Source: Yoonia vestfoldensis SKA53
GTDB lineage: Bacteria; Pseudomonadota; Alphaproteobacteria; Rhodobacterales; Rhodobacteraceae
Direction of reading: 5' to 3'
NCBI RefSeq assembly: GCF_000152785.1
Contig: NZ_CH672414.1
Location: forward strand, 2,063,639 to 2,127,638
Length of the DNA stretch: 64,000 bases
Shown piece by piece: positions 9,119-18,380 of this stretch (position 1 is the first letter of the stretch; each line of letters opens with the position of its first letter). The notes under the pieces were generated by a model. The model had not been told where the DNA came from. It was given only the letters and a program-made list of their open reading frames with translations, and searched no databases. A program made the translations under genes and the position numbers.

Positions 9119-9982
9119 TTACTCGGCGGCGACACGCACCGCAGGCACGCGTCCGATATTGGCAAGTGCGGCGATCACCCCGTCCAGCAAATCCCGAAAC
9201 GCATCAAAACCGGCGCTGGGCGTCAGCGTTGTTTCATGCATGTAAAGCGCGCGGTCGATCTCGACCTGAATGGCGTGCTGGTTGCGCGACGGGCGGCCAT
9301 AATGCTGCGTGATATAGGCCCCGGCAAAAGGCATGTTGCGCGCCACTTTCAGCCCCGCCGCGATAAATGCCGCCTCGACCTGATCCATCACCGCGCCCGA
9401 CGCCGTTGCCCCGAAACGGTCCCCGAGCACGACATCGGGACGGCCCGCTCCCGGCGGCCCCATGTTTTCCAGCGCCTCATGCGGCATCGAATGACAATCT
9501 ATCAGAACAGCCTGACCAAAATCATTGATGCTTTGGTCTATCAGCATCTGCAAACGGTCATGATAGGGCCGCCAATATTGAATGATGCGTTGATGCGCCT
9601 CAACCAGTGTCAGCTTGCCGCGATAGATCTGCCGGCCATTCGCCACAACGCGCGGAATCACACCCAAACCGCTGGCGACGCGTGGGTTATGGATGTTGCG
9701 CCGAACGCCTTCGATCAGGGCCGGGTCGAATTCATCCGGCCCACGATTGAGATCAAGAAAAGCGCGCGGCGCAGTCGCGGTCAGGAACGGGGCGCCATGC
9801 AGTGGTGCTGATGCAAACAGCAGATCGACAAATGCATCTTCCGACGACCGAATTTCCTGCGCATCCAGCACCGCGCGGCGCAGAAACGACGCAGGATAGT
9901 CACGCCCGCTGTGTGGCGAAGCGAAAACGACGCTGGTCGAACGCGCCTCTGGCAGCAATAGGTGATAGGGCGATGTCGGCAA
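9119..9982 (-). CDS. N-formylglutamate amidohydrolase family protein
   Basis: A 287-residue zinc-dependent hydrolase of the N-formylglutamate amidohydrolase (FGase/HutG-like) family, as used at the end of histidine degradation. Family motifs are FASPHSGRDYP near the N-terminus, DLNRGPDEFDP, VIDCHSMPHEA in the middle (read as VLIDCHSMPHEAL) and HAIQVEIDRALYMHE. No hut genes are adjacent, so histidine breakdown cannot be inferred from context and it may act on another N-acyl amino acid. A 7-bp hairpin (TAAGGTG...CACCTTA, 9101-9121) lies at the convergent junction with dinB. Confidence 0.88.
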   Translation of the reverse strand: MPTSPYHLLLPEARSTSVVFASPHSGRDYPASFLRRAVLDAQEIRSSEDAFVDLLFASAPLHGAPFLTATAPRAFLDLNRGPDEFDPALIEGVRRNIHNPRVASGLGVIPRVVANGRQIYRGKLTLVEAHQRIIQYWRPYHDRLQMLIDQSINDFGQAVLIDCHSMPHEALENMGPPGAGRPDVVLGDRFGATASGAVMDQVEAAFIAAGLKVARNMPFAGAYITQHYGRPSRNQHAIQVEIDRALYMHETTLTPSAGFDAFRDLLDGVIAALANIGRVPAVRVAAE

Positions 9983-10038
9983 TGAAACACTCCTTCAGGT
10001 CTTCAATCTAGCGCATTTGTGGAAATGAGCAAAAGCCC

Positions 10039-10067
10039 TTGATCCCTGTTCCGACTCCTTTTATAGA
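10039..10067 (+). promoter_or_regulatory. Probable promoter of tRNA-Val
   Basis: TTGATC (10039-10044), a 17-bp spacer and TATAGA (10062-10067) form a good sigma-70-type promoter about 70 nt before the tRNA. Confidence 0.45.
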
Positions 10068-10135
10068 CCGCACGACTGACGCGGTTCGTGCCGCGTCCTA
10101 TTTCGTTATAGGGCGCATCAAACCGTTGACGGCAT

Positions 10136-10210
10136 GGATGATTAGCTCAGCGGTAGAGCACTTCGTTGACATCGAAGGGGTCACTGGTTCGATCCCAGTA
10201 TCGTCCACCA
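10136..10210 (+). tRNA. tRNA-Val (GAC anticodon)
   Basis: A 75-nt cloverleaf with encoded CCA: acceptor GGATGAT/ATCGTCC (one T-G pair), D arm GCTC-AGCGGTA-GAGC, anticodon stem CTTCG/CGAAG around loop TTGACAT with anticodon GAC, and T arm CTGG-TTCGATC-CCAG. GAC reads GUC valine codons. Confidence 0.97.
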
Positions 10211-10285
10211 TGATTTCGCGGGCCATTCCGGCCTAAATGCAACCCAAGGCGCAATCCGCGCGCCGCGACATGAAGGACACGCACC

Positions 10286-10411
10286 ATGAAGGTCCGTAAC
10301 TCCCTCCGCTCGCTCAAGCAGCGCCATCGCGATTGCCGCGTCGTGCGCCGTAAGGGCCGCGTCTATGTGATCAACAAGACGCAACGCCGGTTCAAGGCCC
10401 GTCAGGGCTAA
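10286..10411 (+). CDS. rpmJ: 50S ribosomal protein L36
   Basis: A 41-residue basic protein, [18 protein letters not shown]..., of the long-insert L36 type that lacks the full zinc-binding set: only one Cys is present (DCRVV), so this is the C-minus form. It ends [17 protein letters not shown] sits 8 nt before the ATG. A terminator follows immediately, so it is transcribed alone or with the upstream tRNA, 75 nt away. Confidence 0.96.
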   Translation: MKVRNSLRSLKQRHRDCRVVRRKGRVYVINKTQRRFKARQG

Positions 10412-10432
10412 GACCTGCCAAAGCAGCAGATC

Positions 10433-10467
10433 AAAAAGGTCGCATCCTTCGGGGCGCGGCCTTTTTC
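10433..10467 (+). terminator. Rho-independent terminator of rpmJ
   Basis: AAAAAGGTCGC, loop, GCGCGGCCTTTTT: an imperfect stem flanked by A and T runs. Confidence 0.8.
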
Positions 10468-10580
10468 TTTGTGACGGGATCAGAAAGTTGCGGGCAGATC
10501 GCCACCCGGACTGGAAAAGCCCGCAAGGGTTGTATTAACGTGGCACAACGTTTTGTTTTGATTGCCGCGAAGGAAACCAG

Positions 10581-11780
10581 ATGGCACGTAGATCCATTCC
10601 CCAACCAGCTACATTATCTGTCATTTTGCTCAGTCTTGCCGCCCCTGCATTTGCCCAAGACCTCTGCGGTGGCGTAGGGTCCGGCGGGCAATGGATCGGC
10701 GGCGACGCCGCCAGTTCAGATATGACAACGGCCGACAATTTCCGTGAACAATTGGCGCTCGTGATGGGTGGCAATGATTACGTCGCCCTGTTCACCCTGT
10801 CTGAGACGACCGATGTCCGGCTAGAAGCGGCAGGCCGGGGCGCGGGCGATCCGATCATCGACTTGCTGCATGCGGACGGCAGCCTGATCCTGTCGGATGA
10901 TGATTCCGGTGGCAATGCCGCATCGCGCGCCGAAACAACGCTCGACGCAGGCAGCTATTGCATGGCGATGCGCAGCTATGACGGCGGACCGATGACCGCA
11001 TTCGTCCGCATCGGGCGGCAGGACCATGAACCGCTGACCGAGGGGATCGCCTTGCAGGTTGATCCCGGTAGCAGCGGCAGCTGTGCCGAGGCGGTGCCGA
11101 TCGGCCCGCTGGGGTCCAGCGTCAACGGGTCAGCCATTGACGACCCCTACTGGAGCTTCACGCTGGATCAACCCACTGCAATCAGCATTACCGCTGTGAA
11201 CGAATCCGCCGACCCGTTGATCACGCTTTATGACGGCGCCAATAATTATATCGCCGAGAATGACGATCACGACGGGTTCAATTCGCGCATCGACATGACA
11301 GACCCGCTGGCCGCTGGCACCTATTGCATCAGTCTGAACGCATTGGCCGATGAAACCGCGCCAATCACCTTGACCGTCAGCGCCTATGACCCGCAGGCCG
11401 CCGTGCTCGCGATCTACGACCGCGGTGAAGCGGCACCACCGCTGGACGGGACGGTGCCTGTGACAGACCTTGGCCTTGTCAGCACCCGCATCCGGCAGGA
11501 TGTTAACGGAAGTTCCATCGCATCATGGTTCACCGTTGACGTCGACGCACCCGGCCTGCTGATGCTGGAAGCCATTGGCAATGCGAGCGCCGATCCGGTT
11601 CTGGTGATCTTTGACGATCTTGGCCGCGAGATTGGCCGCAACGATGACCACGGCAACACGACCGACAGCCTGATCGCAGCACGGGTGACCCCCGGCACCT
11701 ATACCATCGGCGTATGGAAATACGGCGGAAGTCTGGGGCTGATCCGCCTGCTTGTGGAACGCTACGTTCCGGCCCAGTAA
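10581..11780 (+). CDS. Secreted protein with three PPC-like beta-sandwich repeats
   Basis: A 399-residue exported protein: basic start MARRSIPQ, hydrophobic core, cleavage after AFAQ. Three related units of about 75-90 residues follow (roughly 60-140, 185-270 and 310-395). Each contains a strand like VRLEAAGR/ISITAVNE/LMLEAIGN, then DP-x-(I/L)-x-(L/I)-(hydrophobic)-D, an acidic loop (DDDSGGN, NDDHDGFN, NDDHGNTT) suited to calcium, and a final GSYCMAM/GTYCISL/GTYTIGV strand. This is the pre-peptidase C-terminal (PPC) domain pattern. No enzyme domain is attached, so it may be a structural or binding protein. Cys pairs occur in the N-terminal part. Function unknown. Confidence 0.75.
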   Translation: MARRSIPQPATLSVILLSLAAPAFAQDLCGGVGSGGQWIGGDAASSDMTTADNFREQLALVMGGNDYVALFTLSETTDVRLEAAGRGAGDPIIDLLHADGSLILSDDDSGGNAASRAETTLDAGSYCMAMRSYDGGPMTAFVRIGRQDHEPLTEGIALQVDPGSSGSCAEAVPIGPLGSSVNGSAIDDPYWSFTLDQPTAISITAVNESADPLITLYDGANNYIAENDDHDGFNSRIDMTDPLAAGTYCISLNALADETAPITLTVSAYDPQAAVLAIYDRGEAAPPLDGTVPVTDLGLVSTRIRQDVNGSSIASWFTVDVDAPGLLMLEAIGNASADPVLVIFDDLGREIGRNDDHGNTTDSLIAARVTPGTYTIGVWKYGGSLGLIRLLVERYVPAQ

Positions 11781-11818
11781 AGGGTCAGGCATCAGCGCGT
11801 GATGCGTCGTTATTGGCA

Positions 11819-13015
11819 TCAGGTGTCATAGCTTCGGCGATCCTCGATCACCAACCCGTCGCGCGGCAGCGTGCCGGGCGCACAACAGATCACCTCGCCC
11901 TTCAGTTTCAGGATATCGACGACAGCGGCAGCGATGGCCGTTGCATCCAGCCCGGTGCCTTCGACATGGACCTGCATCGTATCGGCATCGCCAGCACGGT
12001 CGGCGATAACGCGCGCACGCGCAGCACCCAGCTTGGCGACAAGGGCAGCCACCTGTTCGGGGCGGACGAACATGCCCTTGATCTTGGTCGTTTGATCGGC
12101 GCGGCCCATCCAGCCTTTGATGCGCATATTGGTGCGCCCGCAGGCGCTCGTGCCTGGCATCGCGGCGCTCATGTCGCCAGTCGCAAAGCGGATCAGCGGG
12201 TAATCGGGGTTCAGGGACGTAACCACGACCTCGCCCACATCGCCGGGGACGACCGGATCGCCGGTGCCGGGGGTGACGATTTCGACGATCACGCCTTCAT
12301 CGACGATCATGCCTTCGACGGGGGCCGTTTCATAGGCGATATGGCCCAGATCGGCGGTCGCATAGCATTGCAGACAGGTGACACCACGGTCAGCATAATA
12401 CTGGCGCAATTGCGGAAACAGCGCGCCACCCGAAACAGCGGCCTTGGTGATTTTCAGGGCGACACCCATCTCGTCCGCTTTCTCAAGGATCACCTTGAGG
12501 TAATCAGGCGTGCCGGCATAGGCAGTTGTCCCGATATCGGCGGCGGCACGGACCTGCAATTCGGTCTGGCCGGTGCCGGCAGGCAGGATCGCGGCACCGA
12601 CGGCGCGCGCGCCATTCTCGAACATCGTGCCGGCAGGTGTCAGATGATAGCCGAAACAATTCTGCACGATATCTGTCGCGCCGATCCCGCAGGCATGCAG
12701 GAACCGCCCGAACCGCCACCAGTCATGCGAAGATCCACCCGGTTCATAGATCGGGCCGGGCGACTGGAACACATGGGTCATGTTGGACACATGCAGTCCG
12801 CCAAAGGGTGGCTGTGCCTTTTGCCAGCTGCCAAGATCGGATTTGCGCAGGACCGGAAACTTTGCAAGATCCGCCATCGACGTCACGACGACATCGGGCA
12901 GACAGGCCCCCGGCATCGCGCGCACGCGTGCGATCTGTGCGCGCAGCTGGTCGAGCTGGGCTGCGGCGCGGGCCTGAGGCGTGCGTGTTTCCAGATCGTC
13001 GAAATAGGTCGTCAT
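11819..13015 (-). CDS. Phenylacetate-CoA ligase family protein
   Basis: A 398-residue acyl-adenylating enzyme resembling PaaK: it starts with the short helical N-terminus YFDDLETRTPQARAAAQLDQLRAQIARVRA and contains PVLRKSDL, the aromatic-acid-pocket segment and a C-terminal ligase subdomain (GRADQTTKIKGMFVRPEQV). It would activate an aromatic or other carboxylic acid to its CoA thioester. It is the last gene of the minus-strand unit 20335-11819 after an ABC importer, so it likely acts on the imported compound. No paa degradation genes are in view, so phenylacetate itself is not established. Confidence 0.83.
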   Translation of the reverse strand: MTTYFDDLETRTPQARAAAQLDQLRAQIARVRAMPGACLPDVVVTSMADLAKFPVLRKSDLGSWQKAQPPFGGLHVSNMTHVFQSPGPIYEPGGSSHDWWRFGRFLHACGIGATDIVQNCFGYHLTPAGTMFENGARAVGAAILPAGTGQTELQVRAAADIGTTAYAGTPDYLKVILEKADEMGVALKITKAAVSGGALFPQLRQYYADRGVTCLQCYATADLGHIAYETAPVEGMIVDEGVIVEIVTPGTGDPVVPGDVGEVVVTSLNPDYPLIRFATGDMSAAMPGTSACGRTNMRIKGWMGRADQTTKIKGMFVRPEQVAALVAKLGAARARVIADRAGDADTMQVHVEGTGLDATAIAAAVVDILKLKGEVICCAPGTLPRDGLVIEDRRSYDT

Positions 13016-13114
13016 CAGTGTCTCCTGTCCACATCCATGCAGCGACGTGGATCAAGGCAGGTCTGGCCCTGCACGCACCGCTATTCAAAGCGCCCCCTCA
13101 GAAGGGCGCGATCA

Positions 13115-13930
13115 TCATGCCAACCACCGCTTGCGCCGCCGGTAGCTGCGCACGTCACGAAACGATTTGCGCCCCTCGTCCGACATGCCCAGATAAAATT
13201 CCTTCACATCGGGATTTTCGCGCAATTCGGCGGCGGGGCCTTCCATCACGACACGCCCGCTTTCAAGGATATAGCCTTGATGCGCGAACCGCAGGGCGAC
13301 GTTGGTATTCTGTTCGGCCAAAAGGAAGGACACGCCTTCGTTTTCGTTGAGGTTTTTCACGATGGTGAAAATCTCCTCGACCAATTGCGGCGCAAGACCC
13401 ATCGACGGCTCGTCCAGCAGGATCGTTTCAGGCCGCGACATCAGCGCGCGCCCGATGGCGCACATCTGCTGTTCCCCCCCCGAAGTATAGCCCGCCTGAC
13501 TTTTGCGCCGTTCTTTGAGGCGTGGGAAATAGGTATAGACCATCTCAAGATCAGCCGCGACAGCCGCCCCGCCATCACGGCGGGTATAGGCCCCAGTCAG
13601 CAGGTTTTCCTCGATTGTCAGATGCTCGAAACAATGCCGGCCTTCCATGACCTGCACGACGCCTTTCTTGACCAAGGCCTCTGGCGACAAGTGATGCACG
13701 GGTTCGCCGCGATAGATCACCGATCCTTTCGTCACCTCGCCGCGTTCGGAATGCAAAAGGTTGGATATTGCCTTGAGCGTGGTGGTCTTGCCTGCGCCAT
13801 TACCACCCAAAAGCGCCGTAATCCCGCCTTTGGGCACATTCAACGACACGCCTTTCAGCACCAGAATGACGTGATTGTAGATCACTTCGATGTTGTTGAC
13901 CTCAAGCAGGGTCTCTTTGCTGTCCGGCAT
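13115..13930 (-). CDS. Branched-chain-type ABC transporter ATPase (LivF family)
   Basis: A 271-residue ATP-binding subunit: Walker A GGNGAGKTT near residue 40, signature TSGGEQQM (relaxed LSGGQ), Walker B ETILLDEPSMGL, and switch His in LLAEQNTNVAL region. The ATG at 13930 (MPDSKETLLEV) has GGAG at ideal spacing; the frame opens 12 nt earlier. Together with LivG-, LivM- and LivH-like proteins it forms a hydrophobic-amino-acid-type importer. The C-terminal extension after EFYLGMSDEGR is basic (SYRRRKRW), somewhat longer than in standard LivF. Confidence 0.93.
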   Translation of the reverse strand: MPDSKETLLEVNNIEVIYNHVILVLKGVSLNVPKGGITALLGGNGAGKTTTLKAISNLLHSERGEVTKGSVIYRGEPVHHLSPEALVKKGVVQVMEGRHCFEHLTIEENLLTGAYTRRDGGAAVAADLEMVYTYFPRLKERRKSQAGYTSGGEQQMCAIGRALMSRPETILLDEPSMGLAPQLVEEIFTIVKNLNENEGVSFLLAEQNTNVALRFAHQGYILESGRVVMEGPAAELRENPDVKEFYLGMSDEGRKSFRDVRSYRRRKRWLA

Positions 13931-13981
13931 TACTGGCTCCATGGAAAACGGACGGCCCGAAGGCCGCCCGTGGTGATGTGT

Positions 13982-15265
13982 TTAGAGACAGCCGGGAGTG
14001 ATCCCACTTTCGGCGGCAAATGCGGCCGAATCTTCGGCAATCAAAGGTGCGATGACCGAAGCGTCAGGCGAAATGAAACCCGTCAGCGGTTCCCAGACCC
14101 CAGCCGAGGCATTCCACTGCTGCACAAGGCCCTGCCCCGTGCCTCCATGGTTCTGGCAGGTGACCGCAAATTCCGGCCCGATTCCTTCCATGCCCAGTTC
14201 GGTCATACGGGCGTTGGTGATCTCCAGCGCCTCCATCCCATCGCGGACCATCGCAGGGGTCACATCAGCCACCCCGTGGATGTCCTGCGCATTGGCAATG
14301 GCTTCGGCGGCCAGCATGGCGGCATACATGCCCCGCACATAAAGCACCGACCCAAGGTTCGATCCGTCACCGGCCGCGTTGCCCGCCTCATGCACAAGGC
14401 TCTGGATTTCGCTCAACACCGGATAGTCGGTGATCGGGTTCATGTTCAGCGATTTGTACCCGTTCGCGGCCATGCCCGCCGGTGTCACGTCATGCTCAGC
14501 CCCGGCCCACCAATTGCCGATGAAGTTTTCCATCGGGAAACCGATATTCGCGGCTTCCTGCACGGCAACCTGGTTCATCACGCCCCAGCCCCACATCAGC
14601 ACATAGTCAGGCCGCTCGCGCCGGATTTGCAGCCATTGCGATTTCTGTTCCTGACCAGGGTGATCCACAGCCAGCTGCGTCAGGGTAAACCCATGCAGCG
14701 CAGACAGGTCTTCCAGCGTGCGGATCGGTTCCTTACCATAGGCGGAATTGTGATACACAAGTGCGATGGTCTTGCCATCCAGCGACCCGCCGTTTTCATC
14801 AAGCAGGTAATTCACCGCAACTGATGCAGCATCCCAATAATTGGCGGGATAGTTGAACACCCAGTTGAACACCTCGCCATTGGCGGCAGATGTGCGGCCA
14901 TAGCCCATCGTGTGCAGCGGGATATTGTCGGCCGTAGTGCGCGGGATCAACTGATAGGTGATACCCGTAGATAGGGGTTGATAGATCAAGGCACCCTCAC
15001 CCTTGGTCGCCTCGTAACATTCGACACCGCGTTCGGTGTTGTAGGCCGTCTCGCATTCGATCACGCGGACAGGCTCGCCGCCGATCCCGCCATCACGGGC
15101 ATTCAGCAGCGCGAAATAATCCTGATACCCGTCCGAAAACGGCACGCCGCCCGCCGCATAGGGGCCAGTGCGATAGCTCAGATCCGGGATCACCAGATCG
15201 GCCATGGCGGTCCCTGCGGTCATCGACCCAGCCAGGGCCATTACGGCCAGTGTCTTCATCTTCAT
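13982..15265 (-). CDS. Periplasmic substrate-binding protein of the ABC importer (LivK-like)
   Basis: A 427-residue secreted binding protein with signal peptide MKMKTLAVMALAGSMTAGTAMA and a type I periplasmic fold (SYRTGPYAAGGVPFSDGYQDYFALLNARDGGIGG...). It determines the substrate of the adjacent LivHMGF-like transporter. The family of long (over 400 residues) LivK-like proteins encoded beside acyl-CoA ligases is usually linked to aromatic or short carboxylic acids rather than leucine; that is inference. It has a Cys pair near 70-82 (ECETAYNTERGVEC) and a C-terminal Cys, as expected for a periplasmic disulfide. Confidence 0.9.
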   Translation of the reverse strand: MKMKTLAVMALAGSMTAGTAMADLVIPDLSYRTGPYAAGGVPFSDGYQDYFALLNARDGGIGGEPVRVIECETAYNTERGVECYEATKGEGALIYQPLSTGITYQLIPRTTADNIPLHTMGYGRTSAANGEVFNWVFNYPANYWDAASVAVNYLLDENGGSLDGKTIALVYHNSAYGKEPIRTLEDLSALHGFTLTQLAVDHPGQEQKSQWLQIRRERPDYVLMWGWGVMNQVAVQEAANIGFPMENFIGNWWAGAEHDVTPAGMAANGYKSLNMNPITDYPVLSEIQSLVHEAGNAAGDGSNLGSVLYVRGMYAAMLAAEAIANAQDIHGVADVTPAMVRDGMEALEITNARMTELGMEGIGPEFAVTCQNHGGTGQGLVQQWNASAGVWEPLTGFISPDASVIAPLIAEDSAAFAAESGITPGCL

Positions 15266-15322
15266 CGGTCTCTCCTCCCAATGGTTACGATTGTTCTGCC
15301 GGGGTGTACCCCGATCTGTCTT

Positions 15323-16399
15323 TTAATAGGGGAACGGCCATAGCCGCAGTTTCTCTTTTGCCACGCGCCAAAGCTGGGCAAGGCCGTGGGGTTCCTTGAT
15401 CAAAAAGAACATGATCAGCCCGCCCACGATCACCAGTTGCAGATGGGCCACCAGATCCGTGGGCCAACCCAGCAGATCAACGCCAATCACCTTCAGCGCG
15501 ACAGGCAACAGCACCAGAAACGCCGCCCCCGCGAAGCTGCCGAACAGCGACCCCAGCCCGCCGATAATGATCATGAACAACACCAGGAACGATTTCTGGA
15601 TGCCGAATGCCTCGCCCACCTCGACAGCGCCCAGATAGACGGCAAAGAACAAAGCACCCGATATCCCGATAAAGAACGACGACACGGCAAAGGCGGTCAG
15701 CTTGGCCTTCAGCGGGTTGACCCCGATGATCTCGGCCGCGATATCCATGTCGCGGATCGCCATCCATGACCGGCCAATCGTGCCGCGCGTCAGGTTGCGC
15801 GCGATCAACGCGCAGATCGTCAGAAACACCAGACAGATCATGTATTGCGCCCAAGGCGCGGTATTCGGCCCTGTCACGGCGATGCCAGCGACAAAACGTT
15901 CCGGCGCGTTGATCTGGCCAGATGCGGAATAATTATAGAACCAGCTGACCTTGTTGAACATCCAGACCAGAAAGAACTGCGCGGCCAGCGTCGCCACTGC
16001 CAGATAGAACCCTTTGATCCTCAGGCTAGGCAGCCCAAACGCCGCACCGACAGCCGCGGTGATCCCGCCTGCCAGAATGATATGGATCACGATCGATACG
16101 TCCGGAAAGGACGTCATCAGCTTGTAACAGGCATAGGCCCCCACAGCCATGAACCCGCCGGTGCCCAGGCTGACCTGCCCGCAATAGCCTGTCAGGATAT
16201 TCAGCCCGATCGCTGCAATCGCATAGATCAGGAACGGCACCAGAATGGCATTCGCCCAATAGGCATTGACGAAAAACGGCACCACGCAAAAAGCAATGAC
16301 CAGCACAGCCCAATACCGCCAGCGATCAAAAGCAATAGGAAAGGTCTGGCTATCCGCCTGATAGGATGTCTTGAAATCGCCCGCCTCACGATACAGCAT
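15323..16399 (-). CDS. Branched-chain-type ABC transporter permease (LivM family)
   Basis: A 358-residue inner membrane permease with about nine membrane segments and the LivM hallmark GYCGQVSLGTGGFMAVGAYACY followed by GAAFGLPSLRIKGFYLAVATLAAQF. It has an N-terminal soluble extension of about 30 residues (MLYREAGDFKTSYQADSQTF). It is in one operon with the livH-, livG-, livK- and livF-like genes. A dispersed repeat separates it from livH. Confidence 0.93.
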   Translation of the reverse strand: MLYREAGDFKTSYQADSQTFPIAFDRWRYWAVLVIAFCVVPFFVNAYWANAILVPFLIYAIAAIGLNILTGYCGQVSLGTGGFMAVGAYACYKLMTSFPDVSIVIHIILAGGITAAVGAAFGLPSLRIKGFYLAVATLAAQFFLVWMFNKVSWFYNYSASGQINAPERFVAGIAVTGPNTAPWAQYMICLVFLTICALIARNLTRGTIGRSWMAIRDMDIAAEIIGVNPLKAKLTAFAVSSFFIGISGALFFAVYLGAVEVGEAFGIQKSFLVLFMIIIGGLGSLFGSFAGAAFLVLLPVALKVIGVDLLGWPTDLVAHLQLVIVGGLIMFFLIKEPHGLAQLWRVAKEKLRLWPFPY

Positions 16400-16414
16400 G
16401 ACTTAATCCCTTCC

Positions 16415-16447
16415 CATCTTCCGAGCCCAAATATCCCCGCCGGAGGC
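16415..16447. repeat. Dispersed repeat, copy 3
   Basis: CATCTTCCGAGCCCAAATATCCCCGCCGGAGGC, inside the operon between the livM- and livH-like genes, same orientation as copy 2. Confidence 0.7.
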
Positions 16448-16476
16448 CAAAAAGTTCTTTTGAAATGACGCTTGCA

Positions 16477-17475
16477 TCACACACGTTCGATGATCCTTTC
16501 GCCAAACAACCCCTGCGGACGGAACACGAGGAACACCAGCGCCAGCATATAGGCGAACCAGTTTTCCGTAGCCCCGCCCAGATAGGGCGCACCAATCGTG
16601 TATTCGAACAGCTTTTCGCCGACCCCAATGATCATACCACCAACGATGGCCCCAGGAATCGACGTGAAACCGCCCAGCATCAGCACCGGCAAAGCTTTCA
16701 ACGCGATCAGCGACAGCGAGAACTGCACGCCGGATTTTGCACCCCACATAACCCCAGCGACAAGGGCAACGATCCCTGCCAGCGACCAGACCAGCACCCA
16801 GATATAGCTCAGCGAAATGCCAACGCTCAGTGCGGCCTGATGGTCGTCGGCCACAGCCCGCATCGCGCGGCCCTGCTTGGTATATTGCGCAAAGGCGACT
16901 AGCCCCGCGACCAGCACCAGCGCCACAAGGGTCGCGACCATGTCCAGCTTGTCGATGAAAAAACCGTAGAAATCATCGCCGCCCAGCCCGTTCGTCATCT
17001 CCTCGACCCAGAGCGACCCACCCTGTGGCAGGCCCAGCGCCAGCGTGCGGATGCTTGACCCCCACATCAGATCGCCCACACCTTCAAGGAAATAGGCCAG
17101 ACCGATGGTCGCCATGAACAGGATGATCGGTTCCTGTCCGACCAGATGTCGGAACACGAAATGCTGCACCGCCCATGCAAAGGCGATCATCACCAGCACC
17201 GTCAGGAAAATCGCGAGGATGGCCGGCACCTGCCAGCCGAAATGGTGGATGTTCGTGCCAAAGACTGCGTTGATCAGATGGGCAAAGGGCACCTGCCCTT
17301 CCATGATCCCCACCAATGTCAGTGCCGCGAACAGCGCCATCACGCCTTGGGCAAAGTTGAAGATGCCAGACGCCTTGAAGATCAGCACAAAGCCAAGGGC
17401 GACCAGCGCATAAAGCACACCGGCCATCAGCCCGTTGAGGACGACTTCGATGCCGTAAAGAAAATCAGCCGACAT
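16477..17475 (-). CDS. Branched-chain-type ABC transporter permease (LivH family)
   Basis: A 332-residue permease with the LivH signature GLMAGVLYALVALGFVLIFKASGIFNFAQGVMALFAA at its start and GGFTSIPGAIVGGMIIGVGEKLFE near its end. It pairs with the LivM-like protein to form the channel of the importer. The spacing to the livG-like gene is 86 nt and contains two palindromes. Confidence 0.94.
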   Translation of the reverse strand: MSADFLYGIEVVLNGLMAGVLYALVALGFVLIFKASGIFNFAQGVMALFAALTLVGIMEGQVPFAHLINAVFGTNIHHFGWQVPAILAIFLTVLVMIAFAWAVQHFVFRHLVGQEPIILFMATIGLAYFLEGVGDLMWGSSIRTLALGLPQGGSLWVEEMTNGLGGDDFYGFFIDKLDMVATLVALVLVAGLVAFAQYTKQGRAMRAVADDHQAALSVGISLSYIWVLVWSLAGIVALVAGVMWGAKSGVQFSLSLIALKALPVLMLGGFTSIPGAIVGGMIIGVGEKLFEYTIGAPYLGGATENWFAYMLALVFLVFRPQGLFGERIIERV

Positions 17476-17488
17476 AGCGTGCCTCCCC

Positions 17489-17551
17489 GCCCCGGGCCTG
17501 ACCCGGGGCCTCTTGCCAATGGTGGTCGAGGTCCCGGATCAGGTCCGGGAC
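17489..17551. repeat. Two REP-like palindromes within the operon
   Basis: GCCCCGGG-CCTGA-CCCGGGGC (17489-17509) and GTCCCGGA-TCAGG-TCCGGGAC (17531-17551): 8-bp arms and 5-nt loops each, between the livG- and livH-like genes. Such palindromes are frequent extragenic repeats in this group and could stabilise segments of the operon mRNA. Confidence 0.65.
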
Positions 17552-17561
17552 GGCGAAGGCG

Positions 17562-18380
17562 TTATTCATGCGCCACCCCCAGATAGGCGTCGATCACCTC
17601 TTGATTGTTGCGCACCTCGTCGGGGGTGCCGTCGCCGATCTTGCGACCGTAATCCATCACCACAACACGGTCGGACAGGTCCATGACCACGCCCATATCA
17701 TGTTCGATCAGCGCGATGGTCGTGCCGAATTCGTCGTTCACATCCAGAATAAAGCGGCTCATGTCCTCTTTCTCCTCGACGTTCATGCCGGCCATGGGTT
17801 CGTCCAGCAGCAAAAGCTTGGGTTCGGCGGCAAGCGCACGCGCCAGCTCCACCCGCTTTTTCAACCCGTAAGGCAGGCGGCCGACAGGCGTCTTGCGGAT
17901 CGCCTGAATTTCCAGAAAGTCGATGACCTTTTCCACGATTTCGCGGTTGGCGACCTCTTCAGCCTCAGCGCGACCTTTCCAGATCGCCTGCGCCAGCAAA
18001 CCGGTTTTCATATGTGTCAACCGCCCGGTCATGATGTTGTCGAGCACGCTCATCCCCTCGAACAACGCGATATTCTGGAAGGTGCGCGCGATGCCAAGGC
18101 GGGCGACCTGATAGGGTTTCATCGGCTTGCGCTTTTCGCCACGAAACCAAACCTCGCCGTCCTGAGGATGATAGAACCCCGAGATCACGTTCAGCATCGA
18201 CGATTTGCCCGCCCCATTCGGCCCGATGATCGCCCTGATCTCGCCTTCGCGGATATCAAACGAAATGTTCTTGATCGCCTCCACCCCGCCGAACCGCAGG
18301 GTGATGCCGCGCATGTCCATCAACACGCCACCGATCTGGCGGCCGTCAGCGGTCACATAGGGTGCAACACCGTCCATCAT
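17562..18380 (-). CDS. Branched-chain-type ABC transporter ATPase (LivG family)
   Basis: A 272-residue ATPase with Walker A GPNGAGKSSML near 55, a relaxed signature LPYGLKKRVELARALA, Walker B LLLLDEPMAGM and the LivG-specific C-terminal segment ending VIDAYLGVAHE. It overlaps the 3' end of the AMP-ligase gene by 4 nt (ATGA), so translation is coupled. The N-terminal extension (MMDGVAPYVTADGRQIGG) is longer than usual. Confidence 0.93.
   Translation of the reverse strand: MMDGVAPYVTADGRQIGGVLMDMRGITLRFGGVEAIKNISFDIREGEIRAIIGPNGAGKSSMLNVISGFYHPQDGEVWFRGEKRKPMKPYQVARLGIARTFQNIALFEGMSVLDNIMTGRLTHMKTGLLAQAIWKGRAEAEEVANREIVEKVIDFLEIQAIRKTPVGRLPYGLKKRVELARALAAEPKLLLLDEPMAGMNVEEKEDMSRFILDVNDEFGTTIALIEHDMGVVMDLSDRVVVMDYGRKIGDGTPDEVRNNQEVIDAYLGVAHE

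Noticed and set aside
11714-14824. A 1036-codon plus-strand open frame across the PaaK-like, LivF-like and LivK-like genes
   Set aside because: It is antisense to three well-supported genes. Long antisense frames are a by-product of high GC at third codon positions; it shows no domains and no ribosome-binding site.
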